DNA from: Gordionus sp. m RMFG-2023 | Taxonomy: Eukaryota; Nematomorpha; Gordioida; Chordodea; Parachordodidae | Length of the DNA: 64,000 nucleotides | Direction of reading: 5' to 3' | Assembly: GCF_954871325.1 (NCBI RefSeq) | Contig: NC_088779.1 | Coordinates: 16,804,846 to 16,868,845 of the forward strand | In this document: positions 25,205 through 37,700 of the stretch, one piece after another | Position numbering within the stretch: position 1 is the stretch's first letter | Layout: every line of letters starts with the position of its first letter | The notes under the pieces: generated by a model | What the model saw: only the letters and a program-made list of their open reading frames with translations | What the model was told of the DNA's origin: nothing | Databases searched by the model: none | Made by a program: the position numbers and the translations under genes

Positions 25205-25610
25205 TAAAACTTCTTGTGTGGCCCATTAGTTCCAATTTTACTTGAATATAATATTTTACTTCAAATCTGCACAGCATTGTAATAAAATTTCATGCTACCC
25301 ATAAGAATTGAATTTACTTGAATACTGTTCAGTTGAATTAGAAGAGAATGATTTGAAGAAAAAATGTGCATACTTTATTTGCATAGGTTGGAAAACTAAA
25401 AATCACCTATATAATTTAATTTACTTGAATACTATTGAGTTAAATTTAGAGTTGAATGATTTGAAGATATACTGTGCATACAAAACATATGATAATACAT
25501 TTGTTTTTATTATATAATTTAATTTATTTGAATACTATTGAGTTAAATTTAGAATTGAATGTTTTGAAGAAATAATGTACATACAAAATTTATGATAAAA
25601 CATTCATTTT
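25205..25610 (+). repeat. Tandem repeat, about 110-bp unit, four copies
   Basis: Units share TTTACTTGAATACT.TT.AGTT, then GAATGATTTGAAGA, then TGTGCATACA. They start near 25235, 25312, 25420 and 25515, with drift in length. The open frame at 25308-25517 is the repeat read through, not a gene. Confidence 0.6.
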
Positions 25611-25799
25611 TATCTTTTTACTGTTTTTTTGATATTTTTAAATAACTTATTTACTTTTTTTTAAAAATTATTATTTGATATTAATGGTTAAAATAAATAA
25701 ATGCATACCGATGACATGCTTTACAGATAAGCGAGGACATAAAATTATTTTTTAATATTACTATAACCCCCATTGTTTCTGACTTAATCGGGGCTTTTG

Positions 25800-26180
25800 G
25801 ACAGAGAGCAAATAATTTTTTCAAGGCACTCGGTCAAAAAAATGCGCTTAATTTCCATCTTTTCATTAATTTTAGCTTGTTATTCTTATCATCTAATCAT
25901 TCGCTTGAACATCATCTTCACACTAGCTTGTTCATCTCGTTATTTATTATCATTTTTATCAATGTTTGTAATTATATATATTATGATCAATATATCTCAA
26001 ATAAAATAATGATAATGGAATAAATAATTTATCAGAATCATTCATAAGAATAAGAATCATAATTTGGAATGTAGAATAATAGAATATTTGGATTTGTTTC
26101 ATTTTATATAATAATAATTTTTTTTTATTTATTATTTAATTATTTTTATTTTTAAATTTTACTCCTTTATTTTTCAATTT
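25800..26180 (+). repeat. Direct repeat X, copy 1
   Basis: The stretch from ATCTTTTCATTAATTTTAGC through CTTCACACTAGCTTGTTCATC to the AT-rich end near 26180 recurs in the same orientation at about 28705-29040. Both copies border LTR pieces of the same retroelement family, so this is probably part of that element or its old target. Confidence 0.7.
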
Positions 26181-26189
26181 AAACACTTT

Positions 26190-28258
26190 TTTTATATAAA
26201 TTTTGATATATTTTGTTATATAAAGCAGATTTTTTTTAGTTCAAAAAAAATGTAAAAAATTTAAAATATATATTGTATAAAATTTAATAATTTATTTAAA
26301 TAAATGATTTTTATATAAACCAATCTTCTAAAATACTTTATGGTGGCAGCTAAGTGAACAAGTTCAAGTTCAAGATTTGAAAATTCAAAGTTAAGTTCAA
26401 AATTCAAAGTCAAGTTCTAAAGCGAGAATATGACCTACGACATAGAAAATGATTGTTATAAATAAATAAAATTTTGTAAAAAAAAATATATGTATAAAAT
26501 TTTGAAAGAGAAATGGGATGATCAATACAAACAGCAAATCAACAAGCAATGTTCAACTAACGACGTTTCAACAATGATGTTCAACCAACGATGTTTCATG
26601 ATGTTCGATAATCGATTCAACAAACGATAATCAGATGGTCAAACAAACAATCTAAAGATATACGAACAAATGACTAATGGAGCAATTGAGAAACAAATGA
26701 CTGATGTGACGATAAGATTCACATGCAAGAAAAACCTGAGTGGAGATAATTTTTTAAAGGGTGGAATGTTAATATGACCGATTAATACTAACCTTTAAAT
26801 TGTTTTTATTTATGTTGATATAAATTGATTTTTTTTATAAATTGATAGATTGATTTTTTTTATATAAATTTTGATATATTTTGTTATATAAAGCAGATTT
26901 TTTTTAGTTCAAAAAAAATGTAAAAAATTTAAAATATATATTGTATAAAATTTAATAATTTATTTAAATAAATGATTTTTATATAAACCAATCTTCTAAA
27001 ATACTTTATGGTGGCAGCTCCGTTACATATTCGAGGAAATCGTAAATAAATAAATAAATATGAAACAGATTCCCAATAATAATGTTAATATAAATATTGA
27101 ATTTCCAATATACGCAAGCAATGGTAATCTTTTTTTGAGTAGATTCGAAGATATCTTCAAGGACACTCAGATCTCGGACATCGAAAAAGCAGGTTCCTTT
27201 ACAAGAAGACTACCAGATGAGGTATATATCAAGCTTAAATCGATATAATCACCTACAGACTTCATCAATCCATCAATATTGATTGAAAAATTCAGGTTAT
27301 TACACCTGAGGAAATCTACAAGTTCCAACTTATTATTATTTAATGCAGCTGTACAAGGTAAAAACGAAAGTTACATCGATTGGGTAAGTAGATTATGCAT
27401 TTTAAAAAAATGAATGTTTGCTAAGTGATAGTAGAGTTATTGAAAAAGTAAAAATTTCGTCTATCAGCAAAAATATTAGGCAGAAAATTAAGTTAAAAGA
27501 AAACATTACATTAGAAGAAGTTCTTACTTTAAGAGATGATTTTGAAGAGTTAGAATTGAAAAAAAATATAATTGCTAAAGTTGAAAATATTTCTTTAAAC
27601 GAAAAAACAGAAGATGATACAACCGTGAAACATGTAGAAAGGCAAAGAGGCAGGAAAACAGAAGAAAATAAACAATTGGTGAGATATGGAGACCATGATG
27701 AACGACAAAATTTACAATCTAATTACGATAACAGACAACGATGGACAGCAAGAGGTCATGACTTTCAAAGAAATATTTATCAAGGAAATAGTTATAACCT
27801 CAGATATCAAGGAAATAATTACAACCCTAGATATCAGAATTATAACGCGAATTATTATAACAACGTCAGAGCAAACTATCCAGGATCGTACAATAATTCT
27901 TCGAAATTTCATAATAGAGCTAGTTATAATAAAAATGACTATAATAATAATAGATTTAATAATGATTATAATTACAGATATAACAGACATTATAACGATT
28001 CAAGATGTATTCAAAGATATAACGATAATCATAATATTGGAAATCGAGGAACAAATCAAATGTGCAATTGTAAATATCATAACAACGACAATAATCAATC
28101 ACGATATACAAATAAAGTACACACTGTAAATATAGAAGAGATAAAAGAAGACGATAATGATAAACTAGAAAGAAAAGAATATAATTTATACAATTTAGAC
28201 ATAAACAATATGGATACCGATTATAATTACACAGCTAACGATGCTTATAAGGTCACGG
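26190..28258 (+). mobile_element. LTR retroelement fossil, copy A (LTR pieces and gag)
   Basis: An LTR-like block (starting TGTTAATATGACCG near 26768, ending near 27008 with ...AATACTTTA before TGGTGGCAGC) is followed by a gag-type reading region to 28258. The 3' part of the same LTR occurs alone at about 26190-26350. The gag region is rich in Asn, Tyr and Arg in its second half. It stops abruptly at 28258, where an inverted LTR piece begins (28259-28475). It is broken. It is almost identical to copy B at 31298-29460, so the duplication is young even if the element is dead. Confidence 0.7.
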
Positions 28259-29040
28259 TATATTTTACTTTAGTATATTGGTTTATATAGAAATCGTTTA
28301 TTTAAATAAATTATTAAATTTTATACAATATTTATTTTAATCTTTTGAACTATAAAAATCTACTTTATATAACAAAATATATTAAAATTTATATATAAAA
28401 AAAATCAATCTATCAATTTATATCAACATAAAAAAAAACAATTTAAAGGTTAGTATTAATCGGTCATATTAACATTCCACCCTTTGAAAAATGATCTCCA
28501 CTCAGGTTTTTCTTGCATGTGAATCTTATCGTCACTTCAGTCATTTGTTTCTCAATTGCTCCATTAGTCATTTGTTTGTATATCTTTAGATTGTTTGTTT
28601 GACCATCTGATTATCGTTTGTTGAATCGATTATCGAACATCATGAAACATCGTTGGTTGAACATTATTGTTGAAACGTTGTTAGTTGAACATTGCTTGTT
28701 GTTTAGCCTCAGTCATATCTTTTCATTAATTTTTGCTTGTTATCCTTATCATCTAATCATTCGCTTGAACATCATCTTCACACTAGCTTGTTCATCTCGT
28801 TATTTATTATCATTTTTATCAATGTTTGTAAATATATATTATGATCAATATATCTCAAATAAAATAATTTTGGAATAATTGAAATGATAATGGAATAAAT
28901 AATTTACAGAATCATTCATAAGAATAAGAATCATAATAGAATATTTGGAATTGTTTCATTTTATATAATAATAACTTTTTTTATTTATTATTTAATTATT
29001 TTTATTTTTAAATTTTACTCCTTTATTTTTCAATTTAAAC
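28259..29040 (-). repeat. Inverted LTR piece, inverted leader and repeat X, copy 2
   Basis: 28259-28475 is the LTR in reverse orientation. 28475-28700 is the reverse complement of 26525-26767. 28705-29040 is repeat X again in forward orientation. Together with copy A this shows rearrangement by inversion around the retroelement rather than simple insertion. Confidence 0.65.
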
Positions 29041-31298
29041 ACTATCATAATTTCTCTTTAACTTGTTCTTTATAAAAAAATTTCTCTTTCTCCTTACATT
29101 TTCAACATATTATCTCCATATCGTACTTCTAATCTCTCTTTCAACATCGCGACATTTAATCACCCTTGTTTTAATTTTCTTTTCCAAAGTTTTTTTAAAT
29201 TTTTTATTAATTATAAAAAATTTTATTTTATTATTTTCTTCAATTTTTATTTCATTATTGTTTTTAATAACTATTATTTCTCCAATTGTTATCAAATGAT
29301 TTATTTCTTCTAATTTATAAGAATTAATTTCTTTTTTAACATTTGGTATTAAGTTACATAATTCAATTTTATTCAAGTTTTTTTATTATGATATTTATAA
29401 TTATAATTTTCATACTTTTTATTGTAATATGTACCTTCATAATTTTAACTATCTACTTTTCTATTTTCCTCGATTATATTTATTATTACATTGCTCGATT
29501 AATTCTTGTATGGTATTATCATAATCATCCTCGACAATATTCACGAATTTATCTAGTATATTCCCAAAAACTGTTATCCAAGTCCTTCCTAACAATGCAT
29601 TCTTATCAATCTGGACTACATAAGCAGTTAAGATTTGACTTTTGTCCTCGAATTTTGCCTTGACTTTGGTAGTTCCTAATACATTTATTGTGTTTCCATC
29701 ATATCCAGTTAATTTAATATCTGATTTATTTAAGATTTTTACTCCAATCTTTTTCGCGATATGAATCGGTAGAATACTAAACTTCGATCCGGTATCAATC
29801 TGCATCAAAATAGGCATGTCGTTCAAATATACCGTGACCTTATAAGCATCGTTAGCTGTGTAATTATTATCGGTATCCATATTGTTTATGTCTAAATTGT
29901 ATAAATTATATTCTTTTCTTTCTAGTTTATCATTATCGTCTTCTTTTATCTTTTCTATATTTACAGTGTTTACTTTATTTGTATATCGTGATTGATTATT
30001 GTCGTTGTTATGATATTTACAATTGCACATTTGATTTGTTCCTCGATTTCCAATATTATGATTATCGTTATATCTTTGAATACATCTTGAATCGTTATAA
30101 TGTCTGTTATATCTGTAATTATAATCATTATTAAATCTATTATTATTATAGTCATTTTTATTATAACTAGCTCTATTATGAAATTTCGAAGAATTATTGT
30201 ACGATCCTGGATAGTTTGCTCTGACGTTGTTATAATAATTCGCGTTATAATTCTGATATCTAGGGTTGTAATTATTTCCTTGATATCTGGGGTTATAACT
30301 ATTTCCTTGATAAATATTTCTTTGAAAGTCATGACCTCTTGCTGTCCATCGTTGTCTGTTATCGTAATTAGATTGTAAATTTTGTCGTTCATCATGGTCT
30401 CCATATCTCACCAATTGTTTATTTTCTTCTGTTTTCCTGCCTCTTTGCCTTTCTACATGTTTCACGGTTGTATCATCTTCTGTTTTTTCGTTTAAAGAAA
30501 TATTTTCAACTTTAGCAATTATATTTTTTTTCAATTCTAACTCTTCAAAATCATCTCTTAAAGTAAGAACTTCTTCTAATGTAATGTTTTCTTTTAACGT
30601 AATTTTCTGCCTAATATTTTTGCTGATTGACGAAATTTTTACTTTTTCAATAACTCTACTATCACTTAGCAAACATTCATTTTTTAAAATACATAATCTA
30701 CTTACCCAATCGATGTAACTTTCGTTTTTACCTTGTACAGCTGCATTAAATAATAATAAGATGGAACTTGTAGATTTCCTCGAGTGTAATAACCTGAATT
30801 TTTCAATCAATATCGATGGATTGATGAAGTCGGTAGGTGAACATATCGATTTAAGCTTGATATATACCTCATCTGGTAGTCTTCTTGTAAAGGAACCTGC
30901 TTTTTCGATGTCCGAGATCGTCCTTGAAGATATCTTCGAATCTACTCAAAAAAAGATCGCCATTGCCTGCGTATATTGGAAATTAAATATTTATATTAAC
31001 ATTATTATTGGGAATCTGTTTCATATTTATTTACGATTTCCTCGAATATGTAGCGGAGCTGCCACCATAAAGTACTTTAGAAGATTGGTTTATATAGAAA
31101 TTGTTTATTTAAATAAATTATTAAATTTAAACAATATATATTTTAAAATTTTACATTCTCTTTTGAACTAAAAAAATCTATTTTATATAACAAAATATAT
31201 CAAAATTTATATATAAAAAAAATCAATTTATAAAAAAAAATCAATTTATATCAACATAAAAAAAACAATTTAAAGGTTAGTATTAAACGGTCATATTA
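29041..31298 (-). mobile_element. LTR retroelement fossil, copy B (LTR, gag, protease)
   Basis: On the minus strand an LTR (31298 down to about 31066, with AATATGACCG at its start) is followed by the TGGTGGCAGC primer-site-like motif and a gag-protease reading region down to about 29461. It contains an Asn/Tyr/Arg-rich middle part and an aspartic protease block, MPILMQIDTGSKFSILPIH, the D-T-G signature of retropepsins. The parts and the LTR size (about 235 bp) fit a Ty3-like family, but reverse transcriptase is not seen here. The element is incomplete. Confidence 0.7.
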
Positions 31299-31359
31299 TC
31301 AGAGTGATCATCAGGTAGGTTGTTATCTTTGCTACGAATTTCAATGCAAATTTATAGGC

Positions 31360-33956
31360 CGTGACTGCTACTAACGCCGTGATATTTAGTAAAAATACTA
31401 AATATCACACCCTCGTTTATTAAATATGTGTTTAATTTAATTCTTCCATTTTTTATAATAATTTTTATTTACTTGAGAAAAACTACCAATGTAATATTTT
31501 ATATTAATAATCTAAATATTTTTATGTAACAATGAAGAGGATAAACTAAGCCATATTTTCAAATATTTTTATCATTCATAAAATAATTTCAGCTGAATTC
31601 TATTAAAAATAATAGCCCAGTGTAATTCTGATATTTCAAATAAAACTATGATATAAATTTAGGAAGCTTGGAAGGATTAGGAAATAACTAATATAAAGTA
31701 ATTATACCAAGAAGACCTACTTATTAACATAAGTTTATAAAATTAGAGTTAAGTATGCACAACGCAATCTCTATAGCAAACAATCCAAATTGAAAAACTA
31801 AAAAAAATATGAATATGGGTTTATAAATGCAATAAATACATTTTGATTATGCTTATTAATTGTAAAAAATAATTTGAACCCAAGTTTTTTTTAAAACACC
31901 CTAATATTTAATTAAAGAATATTAATTTATGAAATTTTAATTGCCATATATTAATCTCAAAGACTCTAGTTTTTTTAATAAATAAAAATTACAATTTTTT
32001 ACATTATCTGGTTACTGATTTTAAGCCTCTACTTCTAAGGCATTAATTTGCATTTTTTGTTCAAATTAGATATTTACATTTAATAAATATGACCAATAGT
32101 CAAAACTGATAATTAACCTTCTAAAATTTAATAATATATTATTCTAACTATTTTTCTTTACTTTTCATAAAATAATTTAAAATGATAAATACAAAAAAAA
32201 ACTTAATCTTTATAGCATGGAGGGGGGTATGTATGAGGCTAATTGTATAAAAATTGTTATTACTTATTTTTTGTATGGATCTTTTATCTTATATTTGTAA
32301 GTAAAGTATATATCTCAAAATAATTTAATTTTGTTTGATTATTCAGCACTTATAATGGTTATTTGGAACTTGGGAGGGATTACATAGACCCCACATAATC
32401 TTGCCCATTATGTGGGTTTTTTTTATACCTAATTTGAAGAGTTAAACAATAAAAAAATTTTAAAACTGTTATTGAAATGGATTGATAATAATTTATTTAC
32501 ATGTTAAAAATAGGCTTCAACAAATATACCTTTATGCACAAATACAATTAGTTGACTAGATAATACTTTTTATTAAAATATAAAAAATTATAAATAAATT
32601 GATAATTATTTACATGATAAAAATAAACTATAATGATAATTTAAATTTCTTATATAGATACAACCAATAAATTTATTTATATCGGGAATAATAAATAATG
32701 GATAAAATAAAAGCCATTTATGATTTAAAAAAACAAAGATATTAGTTTGAAGCAATGTTGCAGCACAGGAAATCTCAATATCTGTTGCCCATGTACCATT
32801 GTAACCCATTTTGTTCTTCACAATGTAATCCATTGTGCTATCCCCTATGAACCCGCTAAAGAAGTTGATGTGCTTTTTTTGAAGCATAAAAGAAATCAGA
32901 ATAGTCCTGATCATTTCATGATAATGCTCAGCATTGCTGATTTCCTTGCTAAGACATCTATAATAATATTTAGAATAGATTCTATAAGTGTTATTAAAAA
33001 AAATACCTGAAAAAGCAATTTCCATCACTTATAATTGGATCAATATCATCAGGATCCGCCAAGCTTAATAAATAATGATTTTGAGTACTTTGTGACACAA
33101 TCAAATTCAGGCCTAATTTATCAGAATGATATTTTTCCCATTCTGTTCTTGTTGGCTGGAAAACAAATGGAATTTTGACAGGTTGATAATTATGAACAAG
33201 TTTATTCACTAAAATAAATTTAAAATGTATAGTAGTGTATATTACAACTAACCAAATGCAAAGGACTCTAAAAATTTAAACATCTCTATACCTCACATTG
33301 ATGTCAACAGACTTTAATAGATTAAAAAATAGTTCATTGCATAACTTAATATAGAATTAAAGTTTCTCATAATGAAGTAAGATATTTGTAAAATATATTA
33401 TAAAATCTATTAACTAAGCCAGAAATTAGCTTATAAAATTGATAACATTTGGACTGAATTCAACTGACAAAGTATATAGAATAGCATAAAATATCTTTAT
33501 ATCATGTTTAATTATTAGATTTATAAAAAGTTTACCTTTATACTTTCTAATTCTGTGCCTTCCATAGCAGAAAATTTATGTAAGTAGAGAAGTGGAATCA
33601 AAATATATTTTGCTCTAACCAGAATACCTATTATTTATATTATAATTTATATAAAATAAATCTGTATATTCTATAAAACAAAACAATAATGCTGAATGCT
33701 GGGTTCAGAGAATATTTAATTAATATATAAAAAATAAATTGTTTATTTACCTTTATTTCTTATTCTGTACTTTCCATATCAGTAAATTTATAGTAGAGAA
33801 GTATCAAAAATAGCTTAGAAAATAAAATCCATTTTTTTTATAAAATGGAGGATTTTAATTATCGCGGTAACATGGTGTTAAACAAATTTAATAAACGAGG
33901 GTGTGATATTTAGTTTTTTCACTAAATATCACGGGCGTTAGTAGCAGTCATTATCG
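31360..33956. mobile_element. TIR element carrying an OTU protease gene (MULE-like)
   Basis: Left and right ends are inverted copies over about 60 bp: TGACTGCTACTAACGCC, then TGATATTTAGT, a short loop, ACTAAATATCACACCCTCG and TTTATT. The outer flanks are an identical 11-bp direct repeat AAATTTATAGG (31349-31359 and 33957-33967), a long target duplication of the size made by Mutator-like elements (8-11 bp). The only coding sequence found is an OTU-type protease on the minus strand. No transposase blocks are recognisable, so this copy is likely non-autonomous. Superfamily assignment is inference. Confidence 0.7.
32606..33208 (-). CDS. OTU-domain cysteine protease, transposon-borne
   Basis: Two exons, 33208-33007 and 32957-32606, joined over a 49-bp GT-AG intron (33006-32958). 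The join restores DGNCFFRCLSKEI, the catalytic D-G-N-C-x-F-R block of OTU deubiquitinases, directly followed by SNAEHYHEMIR. Near the end IYIRNLNYHYSLF supplies the expected catalytic histidine. The N-terminal exon begins after an acceptor TTTTAG and has no ATG near its start, so an upstream exon is expected. No stop interrupts the two exons. OTU enzymes cleave ubiquitin chains; OTU domains are known as cargo or fusion parts of some Mutator-like transposons and viruses. The role here is unknown. It sits inside the inverted-repeat element, with no other gene beside it. Confidence 0.7.
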
Positions 33957-34269
33957 AAATTTATAGGTCTCATAGTATATCAATCCACGATGCCATAACC
34001 TAGATGCACCTCCTCATGCTCATTTTTAGTTACATTATATTATTTTATTACCTTTTTTTTAAATATATATTTAATTTATATATAGCGTATATCTTTTATT
34101 TTGAATTTTAAATCGAAATAAAAAATTATCACTAAAATAAATATTTACAAATTTCGAAATTTTTTTTAACATCTAGCAATCAATATCATAATCGGTCATA
34201 TTTATGTGAAGCACATTATCACTATTATGTGAAATGAATAATTCCAAAATCTCAAAATATAAATACAGT

Positions 34270-34760
34270 ATGCGTATGCCCCCTGAAGTAAGTATATTTT
34301 AATTTCATATCTAAATTGATAAGATATAGTTAGAAGAGGGGAATATTGAATACAAGGTAAATAGTTATTTAAAGAATGATATTTAAAATTTACTTTAGCT
34401 AAAACTCATTAATCCAACCAATGCCAGATTAGAAAATTTAATTACACAAATGAAATGGAGGTTAAGAGAAGGAAATGGAGAGGCTATATATGAATTGGGT
34501 GTGGAAGATCAAGGATATTTTGCAGGTTCCCTTAAATTTTTAAAATAAATTGAAATATTTTAAAATAAGGTCTGAGTAAAAAAGATTTAGAATTATCAAA
34601 GATTACTCTAAAAAGGATGGCTCAAAAGTTAGGAGCAACTATGCAAATTCTTAGGGAAAAGGAGGTCATTTCATATAATTCTATCAATGATTTGGATCAA
34701 ATAGATGACCAAAAGTTTATATGTGAAGTATTAGTCAGAAAAATATCAGAAGATCATACA
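34270..34760 (+). CDS. GTPBP1/2-like: GTPase gene exons 1-3: N-terminal region
   Basis: Start ATG at 34270 gives MRMPPE up to a GTAAGT donor. Exon 2 reads [20 protein letters not shown] and [12 protein letters not shown]; exon 3 restores [20 protein letters not shown] and ends ISEDHT. These match the family's N-terminal segment ([21 protein letters not shown] ... GETIYVIG in human GTPBP1, quoted in part from memory). The first exon is only 18 bp and rests on its ATG, donor and phase. Another start upstream, in an unseen exon, is possible since family members often have a longer N-terminus. Confidence 0.75.
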
Positions 34761-37700
34761 GTACTATTAAAAAATTACTCTTAACTATCAAATTTAATAA
34801 ATGCAAATTTTTATGTTTATGCAACACGCTTATTAACAGGGTTGGGTACACTTAGTTACGTATAATGTTTAAATTAACATTAAAAAAGTTTAATTATGTT
34901 ACTATTATTTGAATCATGTAATGGTTACAAAAGCTCATTAAATAATTAACATTAGATAGGGTTACCAGATTCTGATTAGTTTTTGATGTAGTTTAAATAA
35001 GGCATTAAAATAAATTTAAAAAATTGTAATTGAAGTATCATTTATTCTTATTGCATTATTAACATCAGAGACATGTATAGGTGCCATTATGACCTGACCC
35101 AGATTTTTTTTAAATATATTTATTTTTAGGGATGTACTGATACCACTTTTTGGAGGACAACCTGATCTGATTTTAAATGGATATCGGCCAATAACCAATC
35201 CAATATCATATCTAATTTTGTATTCTGTAAAGATACCAATGGTTTTAATTTTTAATATACTTTTCATTAGTATAACATCTATAATCAAGCTATACCATAA
35301 CATATGTCATTTAAATATATTATAATGATCAGTTATAGTTAATATTCAATTTAATTGCAATTCAAAAAGTATATAAAATATTTTTATTGATAAATTACCA
35401 ATCTATATAATAAGTAATAACATTAATCTATTTACATAATAAGTAATAAATAAATATAATATGAAATTTGAAATAAATATTTAAAATTAATATATCAAAG
35501 ATTTCTTTTTAGAAATATTGTTTCCAATTTATCAGATGTCAGCCTGCAACAATGGCAACTGTCAATATCACAAGCTTTATTAAAAACAGATTCTGAAGAG
35601 ATTATCGCACACTTTTATAAACAGAATGCGTAAAAAATAACAATATGGCAGAATGTTTATTAATTAATTATTATTATTTAAAAAAATAAACATAAAAATA
35701 GATTTCGATTTTATGGGTAAATTTTTTAAAAAATTTTATAACATTTTATTTTTGTTAAAACCGCCATTTTTTATCGGATCGGAAAATTTTATAATATTGG
35801 CCGATAACCGATATTTTAAAGTGGATTAAATATCGGCTTCGATTCGATAAAAAATATTTATACATCCCTATTGATTAAAAAAAATTTTTTAAAAGATATA
35901 TGGCCCTACCTCTGTGTTTTTTATAAAAATTTCAGGCCCAACCCTGGTATTTTTTTAAAAAAATTTATAGGCTCTGCTAGGGTATATTTGGAAAAAGTAA
36001 ATAATGGCCTGACCCACATACCTGGGCTTACGGCCAGGCCTGTAGTCTCTGATTAAAAATAAATAATTAAAATTGGATTAAATTCATATACGACTCTCCA
36101 ACCTCCCAATCCAGATATTCAGAAATCTTTAACCCAACAAATCAAAGACGCAACTATACATCCCCCCACCCTCACAACCATAATATTTCCTCATGAACCC
36201 AAAAAACTTTCCAGCCTCCAATTAAAGGCAAAGTAAATTTCTAATAAAATAAACAACCTAAACATCAAATCCGCTCTTCGCTTACTAGCATTTGATGATT
36301 CATTTGCAACTAGTAACGAGAAATTTTCAACAAACTCCCTTCGCCCAATATTTTTCCTACTGGTTTTACCCCCCACCGAGGTGCGCAAATCTATTCTATC
36401 CTTCCATCACCACTCTTCTCACGGTTATGATGGGCTTTGTCCCATCTTCAAGGATCTTACATCCCCCTCATAGACAGCCAGATCCCAATTTTACAAAATT
36501 TAACAACATTCTGTAATAAAATAGCACATGGACTTGTTTCCGAATCCATCAGACCACTCTTATTCGGTACTAAACTTATCGCATTCGAAAAGCCCAATAA
36601 AGACATCCGCTCAATAGCAATCGGGCCCGTATTCCGCCGTCTTGTCGCTAAACTAATATCTTCCAAAATTAAGGACAACACAGCCTTAATTTTAGCACCT
36701 CACCTAGGTATCGGTATCCAAGATGGTTGCGAAATAGCTACACACGCTACTCGTATCCATCTCCAAACCAACCCAAGTAACGAAATCCTCGTTAAAATGC
36801 TTTTAACTCCATTCGCCGCTCTCACTTTCTCCTACAAATGTACCACTCACTTCCCACCTTTTCTCAATTCTTCAATTCCTGTTATTCCATGCCATCTCAC
36901 CTCTAATTCAACAACTATTTTATCATCAGAAGGGATCCAACAAGGCGATCCTTTGGGTTCGATTTTCTGCATTATAATTAACGAAATGGTCAAAAACATT
37001 TTTTCCAACTGCACACTGGGTACATTGACGACGGAATACTCTGCATTCTCTCTAACGAGGTTGCTAAGTCACTCGCCATCATCAAAATACATTCCCATGC
37101 TATCGGACTCTCACTCAACTAAGAAAAAACCGAGATTTGCCCATTTCATTGCTCCATCCCATTCACCCACATCTTCCACACAACCGAACTCTCATCCCTC
37201 ACTCATCTCGGCTCTCCAGTCAGTGGTCTGGAATCCATAAATGACTTCTTCACTAAGCATCATCCAGCTTACTTCATTTCAAAAACATCTCGTTTCTCCC
37301 TCCTCATCAAGCTTTTTTTCTCCTCAAAAACTTTTACTACATTCCTAAAATTCTTTATGCCCTTCGATCCACCTCAATTTTCAAATTCCCCGACTCTTTA
37401 AAATCATTCGAAATCTCCGTCAAATCTCTTGCTGAAGAGATCCTTAATCTCCGCTTTACCCAAAATTCATGGTTACAAGCATCACTTCCATACAAACTAG
37501 GGGATATCGGCTTACGCTCACCTCTAACTCTTTCCATTAGTGGTTCATAGCCTCCCGTCTTTCATCGGACTCACACATTAGCCATCTTTCTAACTTCTCT
37601 GACCCCTTGTTTGCTGAAGCCCAGACCATTTGGGACAATTCCGTTGTCCCAAATACTCCACGACCCTCCTCATGTTCACAGAGAGATTGGGATATTCCAT

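Noticed and set aside
27686-28129. Overlapping open frames on both strands across the gag regions (also 29970-30404)
   Set aside because: They are shadows of the Asn/Tyr-rich gag frame caused by AAT/ATT-rich codons.
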